From positions 186,001-250,000 of the forward strand of contig NZ_FOWP01000007.1 of the NCBI RefSeq assembly GCF_900115475.1: a stretch of 64,000 bases of DNA, written 5' to 3'. Position numbers and translations under genes: made by a program. Shown in pieces: positions 17,249-26,060 of this stretch (positions are counted from its first letter, which is position 1; every line of letters begins with the position of its first letter). The notes beneath the pieces are model-generated. The model was not told the origin of the DNA. It searched no databases and was given only the letters and a program-made list of their open reading frames with translations. This DNA comes from Ectopseudomonas composti. Lineage in GTDB: Bacteria; Pseudomonadota; Gammaproteobacteria; Pseudomonadales; Pseudomonadaceae.

Positions 17249-18037
17249 ATGAATACCCACTCCCAGACCGCCGGCGCCCTGTTGCGCCAATGGCGCCAGC
17301 GGCGCCGCCTGAGCCAGCTCGACCTCGCCTGCGAGGCGGAGATATCCACTCGCCACCTGAGCTTCGTCGAAACCGGACGCGCCCAACCCAGCCGCGAGAT
17401 GCTGCTGCACCTGGCCGAGCAGTTGGAGATTCCCCTGCGCGAGCGCAACCGCCTGCTCAGCGCCGCGGGCTTCGCCCCGCTGTACAGCCAGCACGACCTG
17501 GCCGACCCGGCGCTGGAGCCAGCGCGCCAAGCCATCGAGCAGTTGCTCAAGGTCCATGAGCCGTACCCGGCACTGGCCATCGACAGACAGTGGAACCTGC
17601 TGGCGGCCAACGCCTCGGTCGGCCCCTTTCTCACCGGCGTGGCGGACTGCCTGCTCGGCCCGCCGCTCAACGTGCTGCGCCTGTCCCTGCACCCACAGGG
17701 GCTGGCGCCGCGCATCGTCAACCTGGCACAGTGGCGCGCGCATCTGCTGATGCGCCTGCACCGCGATGCCGAGATCAGTGGCGACCCGCAGTTGTTCGCC
17801 CTGCACGACGAACTGCTGACCTACCCCGCGCCAGCGGACCACGGCGAAGCGCCTGCCGAGGCGGTGCTGATGCCAGTGCAACTGCGCACCGACGCCGGCG
17901 TGCTGAGCCTGATCAGCACCACCACCGTGTTCGGCACTCCGAACGACGTGACCCTGGCTGAACTGGCGCTGGAAACCTTCTTCCCGGCCGACGCCTTCAG
18001 CGCCGACTACCTGCGCAATCTGACGAAAAGCACCTGA
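17249..18037 (+). CDS. XRE-family regulator with MmyB/MltR-type ligand-binding domain
   Basis: The 262-residue protein has an HTH_3 domain (about residues 5-60; RRLSQLDLACEAEISTRHLS, then FVETGRAQPSREML). A C-terminal MmyB-like PAS-related ligand domain follows (PALAIDRQWNLLAANASVGPF at about 105-125). Proteins of this class often respond to small lipophilic or acyl ligands. I prefer ATG 17249; a GTG three codons upstream is possible, and neither has a good ribosome binding site. It is divergent from the small membrane protein, with the palindrome at 17197 between. Confidence 0.85.
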   Translation: MNTHSQTAGALLRQWRQRRRLSQLDLACEAEISTRHLSFVETGRAQPSREMLLHLAEQLEIPLRERNRLLSAAGFAPLYSQHDLADPALEPARQAIEQLLKVHEPYPALAIDRQWNLLAANASVGPFLTGVADCLLGPPLNVLRLSLHPQGLAPRIVNLAQWRAHLLMRLHRDAEISGDPQLFALHDELLTYPAPADHGEAPAEAVLMPVQLRTDAGVLSLISTTTVFGTPNDVTLAELALETFFPADAFSADYLRNLTKST

Positions 18038-18145
18038 ACGGTAGCGATTTCCGACGAAATCACTCTTTCGGGTCATGCTCTGCAGCGCATCACGCAGTAG
18101 TCTTGGCGCTGCGTCATTGACGCCGCCCACTGCATACCTGCTCAA

Positions 18146-18156
18146 AACAATAACAA
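18146..18156 (+). promoter_or_regulatory. A-rich Hfq/Crc-type motif before the secreted protein gene
   Basis: AACAATAACAA fits the AANAANAANAA catabolite-activity motif recognised by Hfq with Crc in Pseudomonas. It directly abuts AGGAG, the ribosome binding site of the gene at 18169, so translation of that gene may be under carbon catabolite repression. crc itself is at 46155. Confidence 0.5.
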
Positions 18157-18168
18157 GGAGCACCCCGG

Positions 18169-18915
18169 ATGCGTTGTAAAGCACTGCTGCGCCATGCTTT
18201 TCTCTGGTCGCTCGGACTCTTGGTCGGGCTCTCACCAATGGCCTTCGCCGAGGCCGTCAGCCCGCAAGAACAGATTCAGATACACGCCAGCCGCGCCACC
18301 AGCAGCTTGATGCTGTTACGTGGCGAAGGTTTCCAGAAGACTCACCAGCAGCGCCTGGAAGCCGACCTGGCCGCGCTGGCCGGCGCCATGCAAAGCCTGC
18401 CGCAGGGCAGCGCCGAACTCACCAGCGCCCACCAGGCCCTCGTTACCCAATTGCGCAACGGTGTTTCCTATGGCCCCGGTGACGAGAACGTGCCCTGGCG
18501 CTTCCCGGAAGATCTCAGCCGCGCCCTGCGCGACTTCCTCAGCACAGCCCGCGCACTACCGGGCGCCGAAGGCCAGAGCGAGCTGGCGGCCAAGGTCGAG
18601 TACCTCAGCGTGCAGTACCTCAGCCGCTCCTACCTGGGCACCTTCGAGATCGCCCGCGAACAACCCGACACCTACCTCGGCCAGGACGAACGCCTGCTGC
18701 TGCCGGCTATCGACAGCGAACTGCAGGCGATCAAGGAACAATCCGACCCGCAGGTGACCAAGCTGCAGACGCGCTGGAGCTACCTGCGCGCCGCACTGGC
18801 CGACATGAACAGCCAGAGCAACACCTTGCAGAGCGTCTCCGGTCGCCCCTTCGCCCCCATCACCGTGGATCGCCACGCGCGCTCGATGACGGCGCAGTGG
18901 ATGGCGATGTTCTAG
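18169..18915 (+). CDS. secreted helical protein of unknown function
   Basis: The 248-residue protein has a signal peptide (residues 1-27, ending AFA|EAVSPQ). The mature part is rich in leucine, alanine and glutamine with long predicted helices (HQQRLEADLAALAGAMQSL and similar), suggesting a periplasmic helical bundle. I do not recognise a family. It stands alone between an XRE gene and a REP hairpin. CAAGGAG supports the start, and the adjacent A-rich motif suggests Hfq/Crc control. Confidence 0.75.
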   Translation: MRCKALLRHAFLWSLGLLVGLSPMAFAEAVSPQEQIQIHASRATSSLMLLRGEGFQKTHQQRLEADLAALAGAMQSLPQGSAELTSAHQALVTQLRNGVSYGPGDENVPWRFPEDLSRALRDFLSTARALPGAEGQSELAAKVEYLSVQYLSRSYLGTFEIAREQPDTYLGQDERLLLPAIDSELQAIKEQSDPQVTKLQTRWSYLRAALADMNSQSNTLQSVSGRPFAPITVDRHARSMTAQWMAMF

Positions 18916-18920
18916 AAAGG

Positions 18921-18980
18921 CTCGCGGCTAAAGCCCCTCCCACACTCCAGTGGGACCGTGGGAGGGGCTTTAGCCGCGAC
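18921..18980. repeat. REP hairpin between convergent genes
   Basis: Arms CTCGCGGCTAAAGCCCCTCC and GGAGGGGCTTTAGCCGCGAC are nearly perfect inverted copies with a short loop, lying between the secreted-protein stop and the Mpo1-like gene. They may terminate both messages. Confidence 0.65.
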
Positions 18981-19002
18981 GAACAGCAGAAGCAGTACGT
19001 GC

Positions 19003-19527
19003 TCAGGCCAGCGCCTTCTTCTCGCGGATGCAGGTCGGGCCGGCGATCTCTACCACGGCATGCTCGATTTCCCGGCGCAGGCCAAGCAGGAAGGCCAGCT
19101 CAGCGACCACGAACAGCGGGCCGATGATCAGGCCCATGACGTCATCAACGAACGCCGGCTTGCGCCCTTCATAGTAATGACCGACGAACTGGATCACCCA
19201 GCCAACCACGAACAGGCCAATGCCTGTCGTTAGCCACAACGCAGTGGAAGCGACCGCCAGGCTAGCGCCAGCCCACAGGCACAGCCCCAGCAGCACGGCC
19301 ATGAGCAGGCCGAAACGGGTATCCAGACGCAGATAGAACACGGCGGCAGCCAGAGCCACCAGCGTGGCCGGCGCCAGCCACAGGCCGGCGATTTCGAAAC
19401 CAGGGCGCGACAGCAGCACGGCGACGGCCAGCACGATCATCGGGATGCCGATGAAATGGCTGGCGATGTTGCGCCGGTCGCGGTGGTAGGCGGCATACTG
19501 CGCCAGGTGATCGACGAGGGTTTTCAT
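19003..19527 (-). CDS. Mpo1-like (DUF962) membrane protein
   Basis: The 174-residue protein begins MKTLVDHLAQYAAYHRDRRN and has the DUF962 signature NIASHFIGIPMIVLAVAV, then four or five hydrophobic segments and FVGHYYEGRKPAFVDDV. Yeast Mpo1 of this family is an iron-dependent dioxygenase in alpha-oxidation of 2-hydroxy fatty acids; bacterial roles are little studied. The histidines needed for iron binding (HRD, SHF, GHYYE) are present. It is divergent from a Crp-like regulator, with a 16-bp palindrome between. Confidence 0.8.
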   Translation of the reverse strand: MKTLVDHLAQYAAYHRDRRNIASHFIGIPMIVLAVAVLLSRPGFEIAGLWLAPATLVALAAAVFYLRLDTRFGLLMAVLLGLCLWAGASLAVASTALWLTTGIGLFVVGWVIQFVGHYYEGRKPAFVDDVMGLIIGPLFVVAELAFLLGLRREIEHAVVEIAGPTCIREKKALA

Positions 19528-19588
19528 TGTTATCGTCCTCAGGGGTAAACGGGCCCGAGCATGATCGCCTCGCCCCAGCCCATCGCAC

Positions 19589-19604
19589 TGTCGGCTAGCC
19601 GACA
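19589..19604. promoter_or_regulatory. 16-bp perfect palindrome between Mpo1-like and Crp-like genes
   Basis: TGTCGGCTAGCCGACA is perfectly symmetric and lies 46 bases before the Crp-like start and 62 bases before the divergent Mpo1-like start. It does not resemble the FNR/Anr (TTGAT-N4-ATCAA) or CRP/Vfr site, so it would represent a distinct specificity for this regulator. Confidence 0.5.
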
Positions 19605-19649
19605 ATGGCAGGGATCGCCACACCGCCGCGCAACCTCACTGGAGCCGCA

Positions 19650-20333
19650 ATGCCCGATCCCCGTCAATACGCCAGCCAGTTGAACCAGGGCCACTGGTTC
19701 GCTGCACTGCCAGCCGCGCTGAGCCAGAGCCTGCTAGGCATGGCCCAGGTGCAGCGTCTGGACGCCGGCCAGCGGCTGTTTCGCCGTGGCGACAAACCCA
19801 GCGGGCTATATGCGGTGGTCGAAGGCGCCGTGCGCGTCGGCGCGGTCAGCGAGAACGGCAAGGAGGCGCTACTGACATTGATCGAGCCGCCTTACTGGTT
19901 CGGTGAGATTTCCCTGTTCGACGGCTTGCCGCGTACCCACGATGCCTTCGCCGAAAGCGCCAGCACCCTGCTGCTGTTACCCCAGCACGACCTGCTCACC
20001 CTGCTCGAACGCCAGCCGCTCTACTGGCGCGATTTCGCCCTGCTGATGAGCCACAAGCTGCGCCTGGCCTTCATGACCCTGGAAGACATGAGCCTGCTGC
20101 CGGCCGCGCCGCGCCTGGCCCGACGCCTGCTGCTGATCGCCGAGAACTATGGTGAAAGCGAACCTCGGCGGGTGCTGCACCTGGCCCAGGAACAGCTGGC
20201 GCTGATGCTCTCGCTGTCGCGCCAGACCACCAACCAGATCCTCAAGGAGCTGCAAGCGCAGGGCGTGGTGCAGCTGACCTACGGCGAAATCGAGATTCTC
20301 GACATCGAACGCCTGCGCCAGCTGGCCTCCTGA
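19650..20333 (+). CDS. Crp/Fnr-family transcriptional regulator
   Basis: The 227-residue protein has a cyclic-nucleotide-type beta-barrel (about residues 20-130; LFRRGDKPSGLYAVVEGAVR and WFGEISLFDGLPRTHDA), a dimer helix, and a winged helix (about 150-220; EQLALMLSLSRQTTNQILKE). It lacks the N-terminal cysteines of FNR. The recognition helix SRQTTNQILK differs from the SRETVGRILK of CRP, agreeing with an unusual palindrome upstream. GGAG 5 bases before ATG 19650 sets the start. Confidence 0.85.
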   Translation: MPDPRQYASQLNQGHWFAALPAALSQSLLGMAQVQRLDAGQRLFRRGDKPSGLYAVVEGAVRVGAVSENGKEALLTLIEPPYWFGEISLFDGLPRTHDAFAESASTLLLLPQHDLLTLLERQPLYWRDFALLMSHKLRLAFMTLEDMSLLPAAPRLARRLLLIAENYGESEPRRVLHLAQEQLALMLSLSRQTTNQILKELQAQGVVQLTYGEIEILDIERLRQLAS

Positions 20334-20388
20334 ACCGCTGGCGCCCGGCCACTGTCCAACGCCTGTCAATTTTTCTGCAGGAAGTACC

Positions 20389-22392
20389 GTGACGATGCCA
20401 GACACTGCCCACGCTCCGCTGCCCGATGTGCTCGCAGGCCCGCTGCTGCGCCGCCTGGAGCCCGGCCGCCTGGTGCTGTGGCTGGTGGCCAGTCGCGAGC
20501 TGAACCTGCAACTGTGGCTGCAGCCCGAGAGTCAGGCGCCACAGACCCATGCCCTCGGCGAAGAACATTGCCAGCAGTTGCCGCTCGGCCGGCATGCCGT
20601 GCTGCACCTGATCGACCTGCCGCTCGCTCAGGCGTTGCCGCAGGACGAGCGCATCGCCTACGACCTGCAGATCATCGACGGCGCGAGCGCGAACGGCATG
20701 CGCGACTGGGCACCGCACCTGCTGCATGACGGCGCCGAGCACGCCGATTTCGTCCTGCGCTCGCAGGTCGACCACCTGCTTCACGGCTCCTGCCGCAAGC
20801 CGCACCATGCCGCCGATGACGGCCTGCTCTGCGCCGACCGTCTGCTGGCCGCTCAGCCTGAGGCCAAGCAGCGTCCGGCACTGCTGCTGATGAGCGGTGA
20901 CCAGGTCTACGTCGACGATGTCGCCGGCCCGTTGCTGTGCGCCATCCACCAACTGATCGCCCGCCTCGGCTTGTTCGACGAGTTTCTCGAAGGTGCCGTG
21001 GTCGAGGATAGCCAGTCGCTCTACGCCAACCCGGTCGGCTATTACCAGCGCGCCGAACTGCTGCCAGCGGTGAAGAGCAACCAGACCCTGCGCGACAAGT
21101 TCTTCGGCGGCGTGGAGAAGCCGGTCTTCACCAGCAGCAGTGCCGACAATCACCTGGTGACCTTCGCCGAGATGATCGCCATGTACCTGCTGGTCTGGTC
21201 ACCGCTGCCCTGGACGCTGATCAGCGAAGAGCAGCCGCCGCTGGACGAAGAACAGCAGCATCGTTACGCCAACGAGCGCGAGCGCATCGATGCATTCCGC
21301 CAGACCCTCGGCCGGGCCGCGCGGGTATTTGCCCACCTGCCGACGCTGATGATCTTCGACGACCACGATGTCACCGATGACTGGAATCTCTCCGCACGCT
21401 GGGAACAAACCGCCTACGGCCACCCGTTTTCCAAGCGCATCATCGGCAACGCTCTGCTCGCCTATCTGCTGTGCCAAGGCTGGGGCAACAACCCGGATGT
21501 GTTCGAGGAGCCGCTGCAGGCCTTTGCCGAACTGCTGCAGCAACGCCAGGACGACCATCTGCAGGCCACGGCGCATGACGCGCTGATCGATCGTCTGCTG
21601 GAGTTCGAACAGTGGCACTACGTGCTGCCGACCACACCGGCGCTGCTGGTGCTGGACACCCGCACACGCCGCTGGCGCAGTGAGGGGCATCTGTCGAAGC
21701 CCTCGGGGCTGATGGACTGGGAAGCGCTGTGCGACTTCCAGCAGGCGCTGCTCGACCACCCCGCCTGCATCATCGTCTCGCCGGCACCGATGTTCGGCGT
21801 GAAGCTGATCGAGGGTATCCAGAAACTCTTCACTCTCGCCGGGCACCCGCTGATGGTCGATGCGGAAAACTGGATGGCCCACCGCGGCGCAGCCAGCGTG
21901 ATGATGAACATCTTCCGCCACTCACGCACACCGAGAGATTTCGTGATTCTCTCCGGCGACGTGCACTACTCCTTCGTCTACCGCGTAAACATCCGCCATC
22001 GTCGCGCCAGCCCGACCATCTGGCAGATCACCAGCAGCGGTATCAAGAACGAATTCCCGGCCGACCTGCTGGATTGGTTCGACCGCCTCAACCGCTGGCT
22101 CTACGCGCCCTGGTCGCCACTCAACTGGCTGACCAAGCGCCGCCGTATGCGCGTCACGCCGTTGATCCCCGACCGCAGCCGCTCGGGTGAACGGCTGTGG
22201 AACAGCGCCGGCCTCGGCCAGGTGTTCTTCGACGAACGGGGCCGGCCCAAGCGCATCCTCCAGCTCAACGCCAACGGGTCACCGCCTGCCGCATTCGTCG
22301 CCGAGCGTGAATCAGGCGCGGCGACAGCACCCCTGCTCGGCTCCCCCGAGCGTAGTGCAGCACCGCAGGATGGCGGCACAAGCCACCCGTAA
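20389..22392 (+). CDS. PhoD-like alkaline phosphatase/phosphodiesterase family protein
   Basis: The 667-residue protein has the PhoD-type metallophosphatase motifs LLLMSGDQVYVDDV (about 165-178), IFDDHDVTDDWN (about 322-333) and VILSGDVHYSFVYRV (about 520-534). There is no signal peptide, unlike secreted Tat-exported PhoD, so it is probably cytoplasmic and may act on an internal phosphodiester. AGGAAG is 4 bases before GTG 20389 and 10 before an in-frame ATG at 20395; either may be the start. It is 55 bases downstream of the Crp-like gene and may be co-transcribed. Confidence 0.75.
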   Translation: MTMPDTAHAPLPDVLAGPLLRRLEPGRLVLWLVASRELNLQLWLQPESQAPQTHALGEEHCQQLPLGRHAVLHLIDLPLAQALPQDERIAYDLQIIDGASANGMRDWAPHLLHDGAEHADFVLRSQVDHLLHGSCRKPHHAADDGLLCADRLLAAQPEAKQRPALLLMSGDQVYVDDVAGPLLCAIHQLIARLGLFDEFLEGAVVEDSQSLYANPVGYYQRAELLPAVKSNQTLRDKFFGGVEKPVFTSSSADNHLVTFAEMIAMYLLVWSPLPWTLISEEQPPLDEEQQHRYANERERIDAFRQTLGRAARVFAHLPTLMIFDDHDVTDDWNLSARWEQTAYGHPFSKRIIGNALLAYLLCQGWGNNPDVFEEPLQAFAELLQQRQDDHLQATAHDALIDRLLEFEQWHYVLPTTPALLVLDTRTRRWRSEGHLSKPSGLMDWEALCDFQQALLDHPACIIVSPAPMFGVKLIEGIQKLFTLAGHPLMVDAENWMAHRGAASVMMNIFRHSRTPRDFVILSGDVHYSFVYRVNIRHRRASPTIWQITSSGIKNEFPADLLDWFDRLNRWLYAPWSPLNWLTKRRRMRVTPLIPDRSRSGERLWNSAGLGQVFFDERGRPKRILQLNANGSPPAAFVAERESGAATAPLLGSPERSAAPQDGGTSHP

Positions 22393-22585
22393 GCCGAGCG
22401 CATACGCCAAACGGCGCCAGGCCATGCGTCTCGACACAGATTTCATGCGAAATGACGACAGTCGGCAGGATCGAAAAAGCAGGTGTCAGTGGAGCGCTTC
22501 GATTTGCTCGATGAACCCTCTGCGCTCTCTAATTGGCTTCAAGCTGGCCCACAAGAACGCTTCCAGTTCGGAGATTCCATTGACC

Positions 22586-23005
22586 ATGTATACCTGCCTG
22601 TTAGAAACGCCATCCATTCAGGTCTATCAAGCGCTTCGAGTCGGCTCGGGCCTTAGCGCAAAGACCGACGAGGCCGCCGCGCGTGGCTTACCTAACAGCC
22701 TCTTTGCCGTGCAAATCCTGCATGGTGCACAACCGGTGGGAATGGGCCGCGTGATCGGTGACGGGGGCTGTTTCTTTCAAGTCGTGGACATCGCCGTTCT
22801 CAGGGAGCACCAGGGCAAAGGGCTAGGCAAGCGCATCATGGGTGAAATCCAGCGGTTCATCGAAACCCAAGTGCCTGAAAGCGGCTACGTGAGCCTGATT
22901 GCGGATGGACCAGCACAAGACCTGTACGCGCAGTTTGGCTTCGTTCATACCGCGCCGCGCTCTGTTGGGATGGCTTACAAACGCCCAAGGCCTGCAGATA
23001 GCTGA
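22586..23005 (+). CDS. GNAT family N-acetyltransferase
   Basis: The 139-residue protein shows the GNAT acetyl-CoA loop (IAVLREHQGKGLGKRIM, QGKGLGK being the R/QxxGxG/A motif) and the C-terminal region YAQFGFVHTAP. The N-terminal block RGLPNSLFAVQI followed by GMGRVIGDGGCFFQVVDIAV is typical of a subgroup with unknown amine substrates. The gene is less GC-rich than its neighbours and is preceded by about 190 bases with no clear promoter, a hint of recent acquisition. The ATG at 22586 has no strong ribosome binding site nearby. Confidence 0.8.
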   Translation: MYTCLLETPSIQVYQALRVGSGLSAKTDEAAARGLPNSLFAVQILHGAQPVGMGRVIGDGGCFFQVVDIAVLREHQGKGLGKRIMGEIQRFIETQVPESGYVSLIADGPAQDLYAQFGFVHTAPRSVGMAYKRPRPADS

Positions 23006-23113
23006 TGTAAGCGTCAAGCGGCTCTGGAAAAGACTCCGATCAGCTCAATATTGAAGGCCTGAGCGGAGTACGACTGTCGCCAATCGCTACCGCCCAGGTC
23101 ATCCCCCTTCGCT

Positions 23114-24427
23114 TCAGCGCAGCTTCTCCAGCATCTGGTAGTACCACATGCCCGCCGCCAGCATCGGGTTGCCGAGCTGGTCGCCCAGCGGCACCTTGAT
23201 GTGCTTGCAAGCGGCGAAGGTGTCGTACTGCTCCAGGTCGCCAGTGATGGCCTTGGCCATGATCTCACCCATGATGTGGGTGGTGGCGATGCCATGACCG
23301 GAGTAGCCCTGGCAGTACCAGACGTTGGACGAGAGCTTGCCCAGCTGCGGGATGCGGTTCATCACGATGCCCATGGCGCAGCTCCACTGGAAGTCGATCT
23401 GTACGCCCTTGAGTTGCGGGAAGGTGCTCTCGATGCACGGGCGCAGTTCGCTGGCGATGTCACGCGAGTCACGCCCGGAGTAGTTGCAGCCACCACCGAA
23501 CAGCAGGCGGCCGTCGGCCGTCATGCGGTAGTAGTCGAGCACGAAGCGGCAGTCGTACACCGCCAGGTCCTGCGGATTGATCGCTTTTGCCAACTCGCCA
23601 AGCGGCGCGGTGGTGACGATGCCGCCCATGGCCGGGAAGATCAGCCCCTTGAGCTTGCGCCGCTCGAGCTTGTGATAGACGTCGCCGGCCAGCAGCACCT
23701 GCTTGGCCTCGATCCGCCCGCCGGCGGTGACCACCGCTGGACGCGGACCATGGACGATGTCGAGCACCTCGGAGTGTTCGAAGATCAGCGCGCCCAGGCT
23801 CTCAGCGGCCTTGGCCTCACCGAGGCACAGGTTGAGCGGGTGCAGGTGCATGTTGCGGGTGTTCTTCAACGCCCCGCAGTACAGCTCGCTGCCCAGTTGT
23901 GCACGCACGCCAGCAGCGTCGAGCAGGGTGACATCGCCGCCCATGCCGCGCCGCAGCGCTTCGTCGTAGGTCGACTTGAGTTCGTCCATATGGCTGGCTT
24001 TCATCGCCGTATGCAGATGGCCGTGCTTGAGGTCACAGTCGATGCCGTACTTGGCCACGCGGTTCTTGATGATCTCGTGGCCGCGCCAACGCAGGTGCCA
24101 GATGAAGTCGTCCACCTCCTCGCCCAGAGTGTTGCGCATCTGCTTGCGCATGGCTTCGTCACCGGACAGGCTGCCGGTGACCTGGCCGCCGTTACGCCCG
24201 CTGGCGCCCCAGCCGACCTTGTTGGTTTCCACCACGGCGACCTTGAGGCCGCGCTCGGCCAGCTCCACCGCGGTGGCGATGCCGGTAAAGCCGCCGCCAA
24301 TGATGGCCACGTCCACCGTCACGCTGCCCTGCAGCGTCGGGTAGTCGCTCTCGAAGTTGAGCGAGGCCGAATAGTAGGACTGCGCACGCTCGGCGGCGGG
24401 TTTGACGGGTTGGTTGATCGCGTTCAT
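23114..24427 (-). CDS. puuB: gamma-glutamylputrescine oxidase-like FAD oxidoreductase
   Basis: The 437-residue DAO-family protein has an N-terminal FAD motif (VDVAIIGGGFTGIATAVELAE, residues about 39-59) and NKVGWGASGRNGGQVTGSLS, the sequence shared by PuuB/PauB oxidases. It oxidises gamma-glutamylated polyamines to the aldehyde, releasing hydrogen peroxide. The gamma-glutamyl synthetase gene lies just upstream on the same strand, separated by a REP hairpin. Pseudomonas has several PauB paralogues, so the exact polyamine is open. Confidence 0.85.
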   Translation of the reverse strand: MNAINQPVKPAAERAQSYYSASLNFESDYPTLQGSVTVDVAIIGGGFTGIATAVELAERGLKVAVVETNKVGWGASGRNGGQVTGSLSGDEAMRKQMRNTLGEEVDDFIWHLRWRGHEIIKNRVAKYGIDCDLKHGHLHTAMKASHMDELKSTYDEALRRGMGGDVTLLDAAGVRAQLGSELYCGALKNTRNMHLHPLNLCLGEAKAAESLGALIFEHSEVLDIVHGPRPAVVTAGGRIEAKQVLLAGDVYHKLERRKLKGLIFPAMGGIVTTAPLGELAKAINPQDLAVYDCRFVLDYYRMTADGRLLFGGGCNYSGRDSRDIASELRPCIESTFPQLKGVQIDFQWSCAMGIVMNRIPQLGKLSSNVWYCQGYSGHGIATTHIMGEIMAKAITGDLEQYDTFAACKHIKVPLGDQLGNPMLAAGMWYYQMLEKLR

Positions 24428-24501
24428 TGCAGAATCCTTGTGGCGGTTACCGCAGTTGGGTGTCGCGGGGCCGCCTAGGCCGTGCGCACCGATGAATCGG
24501 G

Positions 24502-24562
24502 GATCGCGGCTGAAGCCGCTCCTACGGCCTGTACATCCTGTAGGAGCGGCTTCAGCCGCGAT
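24502..24562. repeat. REP hairpin between puuA-like and puuB-like genes
   Basis: ATCGCGGCTGAAGCCGCTCC is mirrored by GGAGCGGCTTCAGCCGCGAT about 20 bases later. The two arms form a long intercistronic hairpin on the puuAB-like message. Confidence 0.65.
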
Positions 24563-24571
24563 GCTGTTCAG

Positions 24572-25939
24572 TCAGGCATTACTCAAATACCAGCGCCAGT
24601 CCTGCTCACCGACTTCGCCCATGAACTGGCGATACTCGGCACGCTTGACCGCGAGAAAGACCTTGAGGAAGTCGGCGCCGAAGGCATCGCGAGCCCAACT
24701 GGAGCGCTCCAGCGCCTGGATCGACGCCAGCCACTCGGTCGGCAACAGAGTCGTGGCCTGGGCATAACCATTGCCCTCCACCGGCGCACCGGGGTCGAGG
24801 TGATCAGCAATGCCACGGTGAATCCCGGAAAGAATCGCCGCCGCAGCGAGATAGGGGTTGGCGTCGGCGCCGCAGATGCGGTGCTCGACATGCCGAGTAT
24901 TCGCCGGGCCGCCTGGCACGCGCAGGCTGACGGTGCGGTTATCCACACCCCAGGTCGGCGCCAGCGGCGCATAACTGTTGGCCTGGAAACGCCGGTAGGA
25001 GTTGGCGTTGGGGCAGAACAGCAGCAGCGAGTCGAGCAGACTGGCGAGCATGCCGCCGACCGCCTGGCGCAGCAGCGGCGTGCCGGCCGGATCTTCACTG
25101 GCGAACAGATTGTTGCCCTGCGCATCGGCCAGGCTGACATGCATGTGCATGCCGGTACCGGCCAGGTGATCGAAGGGCTTGGCCATGAAGCAGGCCTGCA
25201 TCCCGTGACGGTGCGCGACGCCCTTGACCAGGCGCTTGTAGCGCACTGCCTGATCCATCGCCGCCAGCACCGGGCCATGTTCCAGGGTGATTTCCACCTG
25301 GCCGGGGGCGTACTCGGAAATCGCCGTGCGCGCCGGGATGCCCTGCGCCTTGCAGGCGGCATAGAGATCACGCAAAAACGGCTCGATCTGCTCCAGCTCG
25401 CGCAGGCCGTAGACCTGGGTCTGCCGTGGACGGCTACCGTCGGCGTCCAGCGCCGGCTGTGGGCGCCCCTCGGCATCACGCTTCTGGTCAAGCAGATAGA
25501 ACTCCAGCTCGCAGGCCATCACCGGGTGATAACCCGCGCCTTCGAGCAGCTCGATCACGCGGATCAACAACTGCCGTGGATCGGCCGGCGTGGCCGGCAG
25601 GCCTTCGGTCGGGTGCATCGACACCTGCACGGCGGCAGTGGGCATCTGCCGCCAGGGCAGGCGCACCAGGCTGCCGGGCAACGGATAGGCGCGGCAATCG
25701 ATATCGCCCACCTCCCAAACCAGGCCGGAATCCTCGACATCCTCGCCCTGGATGGACAGGCCGAGCATGGTGCTCGGCAGCGGCCGGCCGCTCTGGTACA
25801 GCGCCAGCAGCTCCTCGCGGTGCAGCAGCTTGCCGCGCGGCACGCCATTGGTATCGAGAATGAACAGCTCGATCAGCTCGATATCGGGATTGTTCGCCAG
25901 GAAGTCCTGAGCTTCCTGCACGGGGGCGAAAGTCGTCAT
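24572..25939 (-). CDS. puuA: glutamine-synthetase-family gamma-glutamylpolyamine synthetase
   Basis: The 455-residue protein has the GlnA-type core: the N-terminal beta-grasp region (IELIELFILDTNGVPRGKLL), ATP/glutamate loops ACELEFYLLD and GTGMHMHVS, NSYRRF and the arginine-rich HVEHRICGADANPYL. PuuA/PauA/SpuI enzymes ligate glutamate to putrescine or another amine, starting the gamma-glutamyl route, and pair with the oxidase downstream. Sequence alone cannot say which polyamine is used. The ATG at 25939 begins a run matching family N termini. Confidence 0.85.
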   Translation of the reverse strand: MTTFAPVQEAQDFLANNPDIELIELFILDTNGVPRGKLLHREELLALYQSGRPLPSTMLGLSIQGEDVEDSGLVWEVGDIDCRAYPLPGSLVRLPWRQMPTAAVQVSMHPTEGLPATPADPRQLLIRVIELLEGAGYHPVMACELEFYLLDQKRDAEGRPQPALDADGSRPRQTQVYGLRELEQIEPFLRDLYAACKAQGIPARTAISEYAPGQVEITLEHGPVLAAMDQAVRYKRLVKGVAHRHGMQACFMAKPFDHLAGTGMHMHVSLADAQGNNLFASEDPAGTPLLRQAVGGMLASLLDSLLLFCPNANSYRRFQANSYAPLAPTWGVDNRTVSLRVPGGPANTRHVEHRICGADANPYLAAAAILSGIHRGIADHLDPGAPVEGNGYAQATTLLPTEWLASIQALERSSWARDAFGADFLKVFLAVKRAEYRQFMGEVGEQDWRWYLSNA

Positions 25940-26060
25940 GTTGCGCTCGCTTGCGCCAGTTAGGCGCTCGGTGTCCGCACGGCCCGTTCAATTCGTGAAC
26001 AGGTTGCACAGGCAGACAAGGTGATAGCAGCGGCTGCGGGCATGGCGCAGCCATCGGTAT

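Noticed and set aside
23006..23113. Leftward extension encoding a short peptide downstream of puuB
   Set aside because: A frame continues through this gap in another register of puuB but has no start or recognised homology that I can support.
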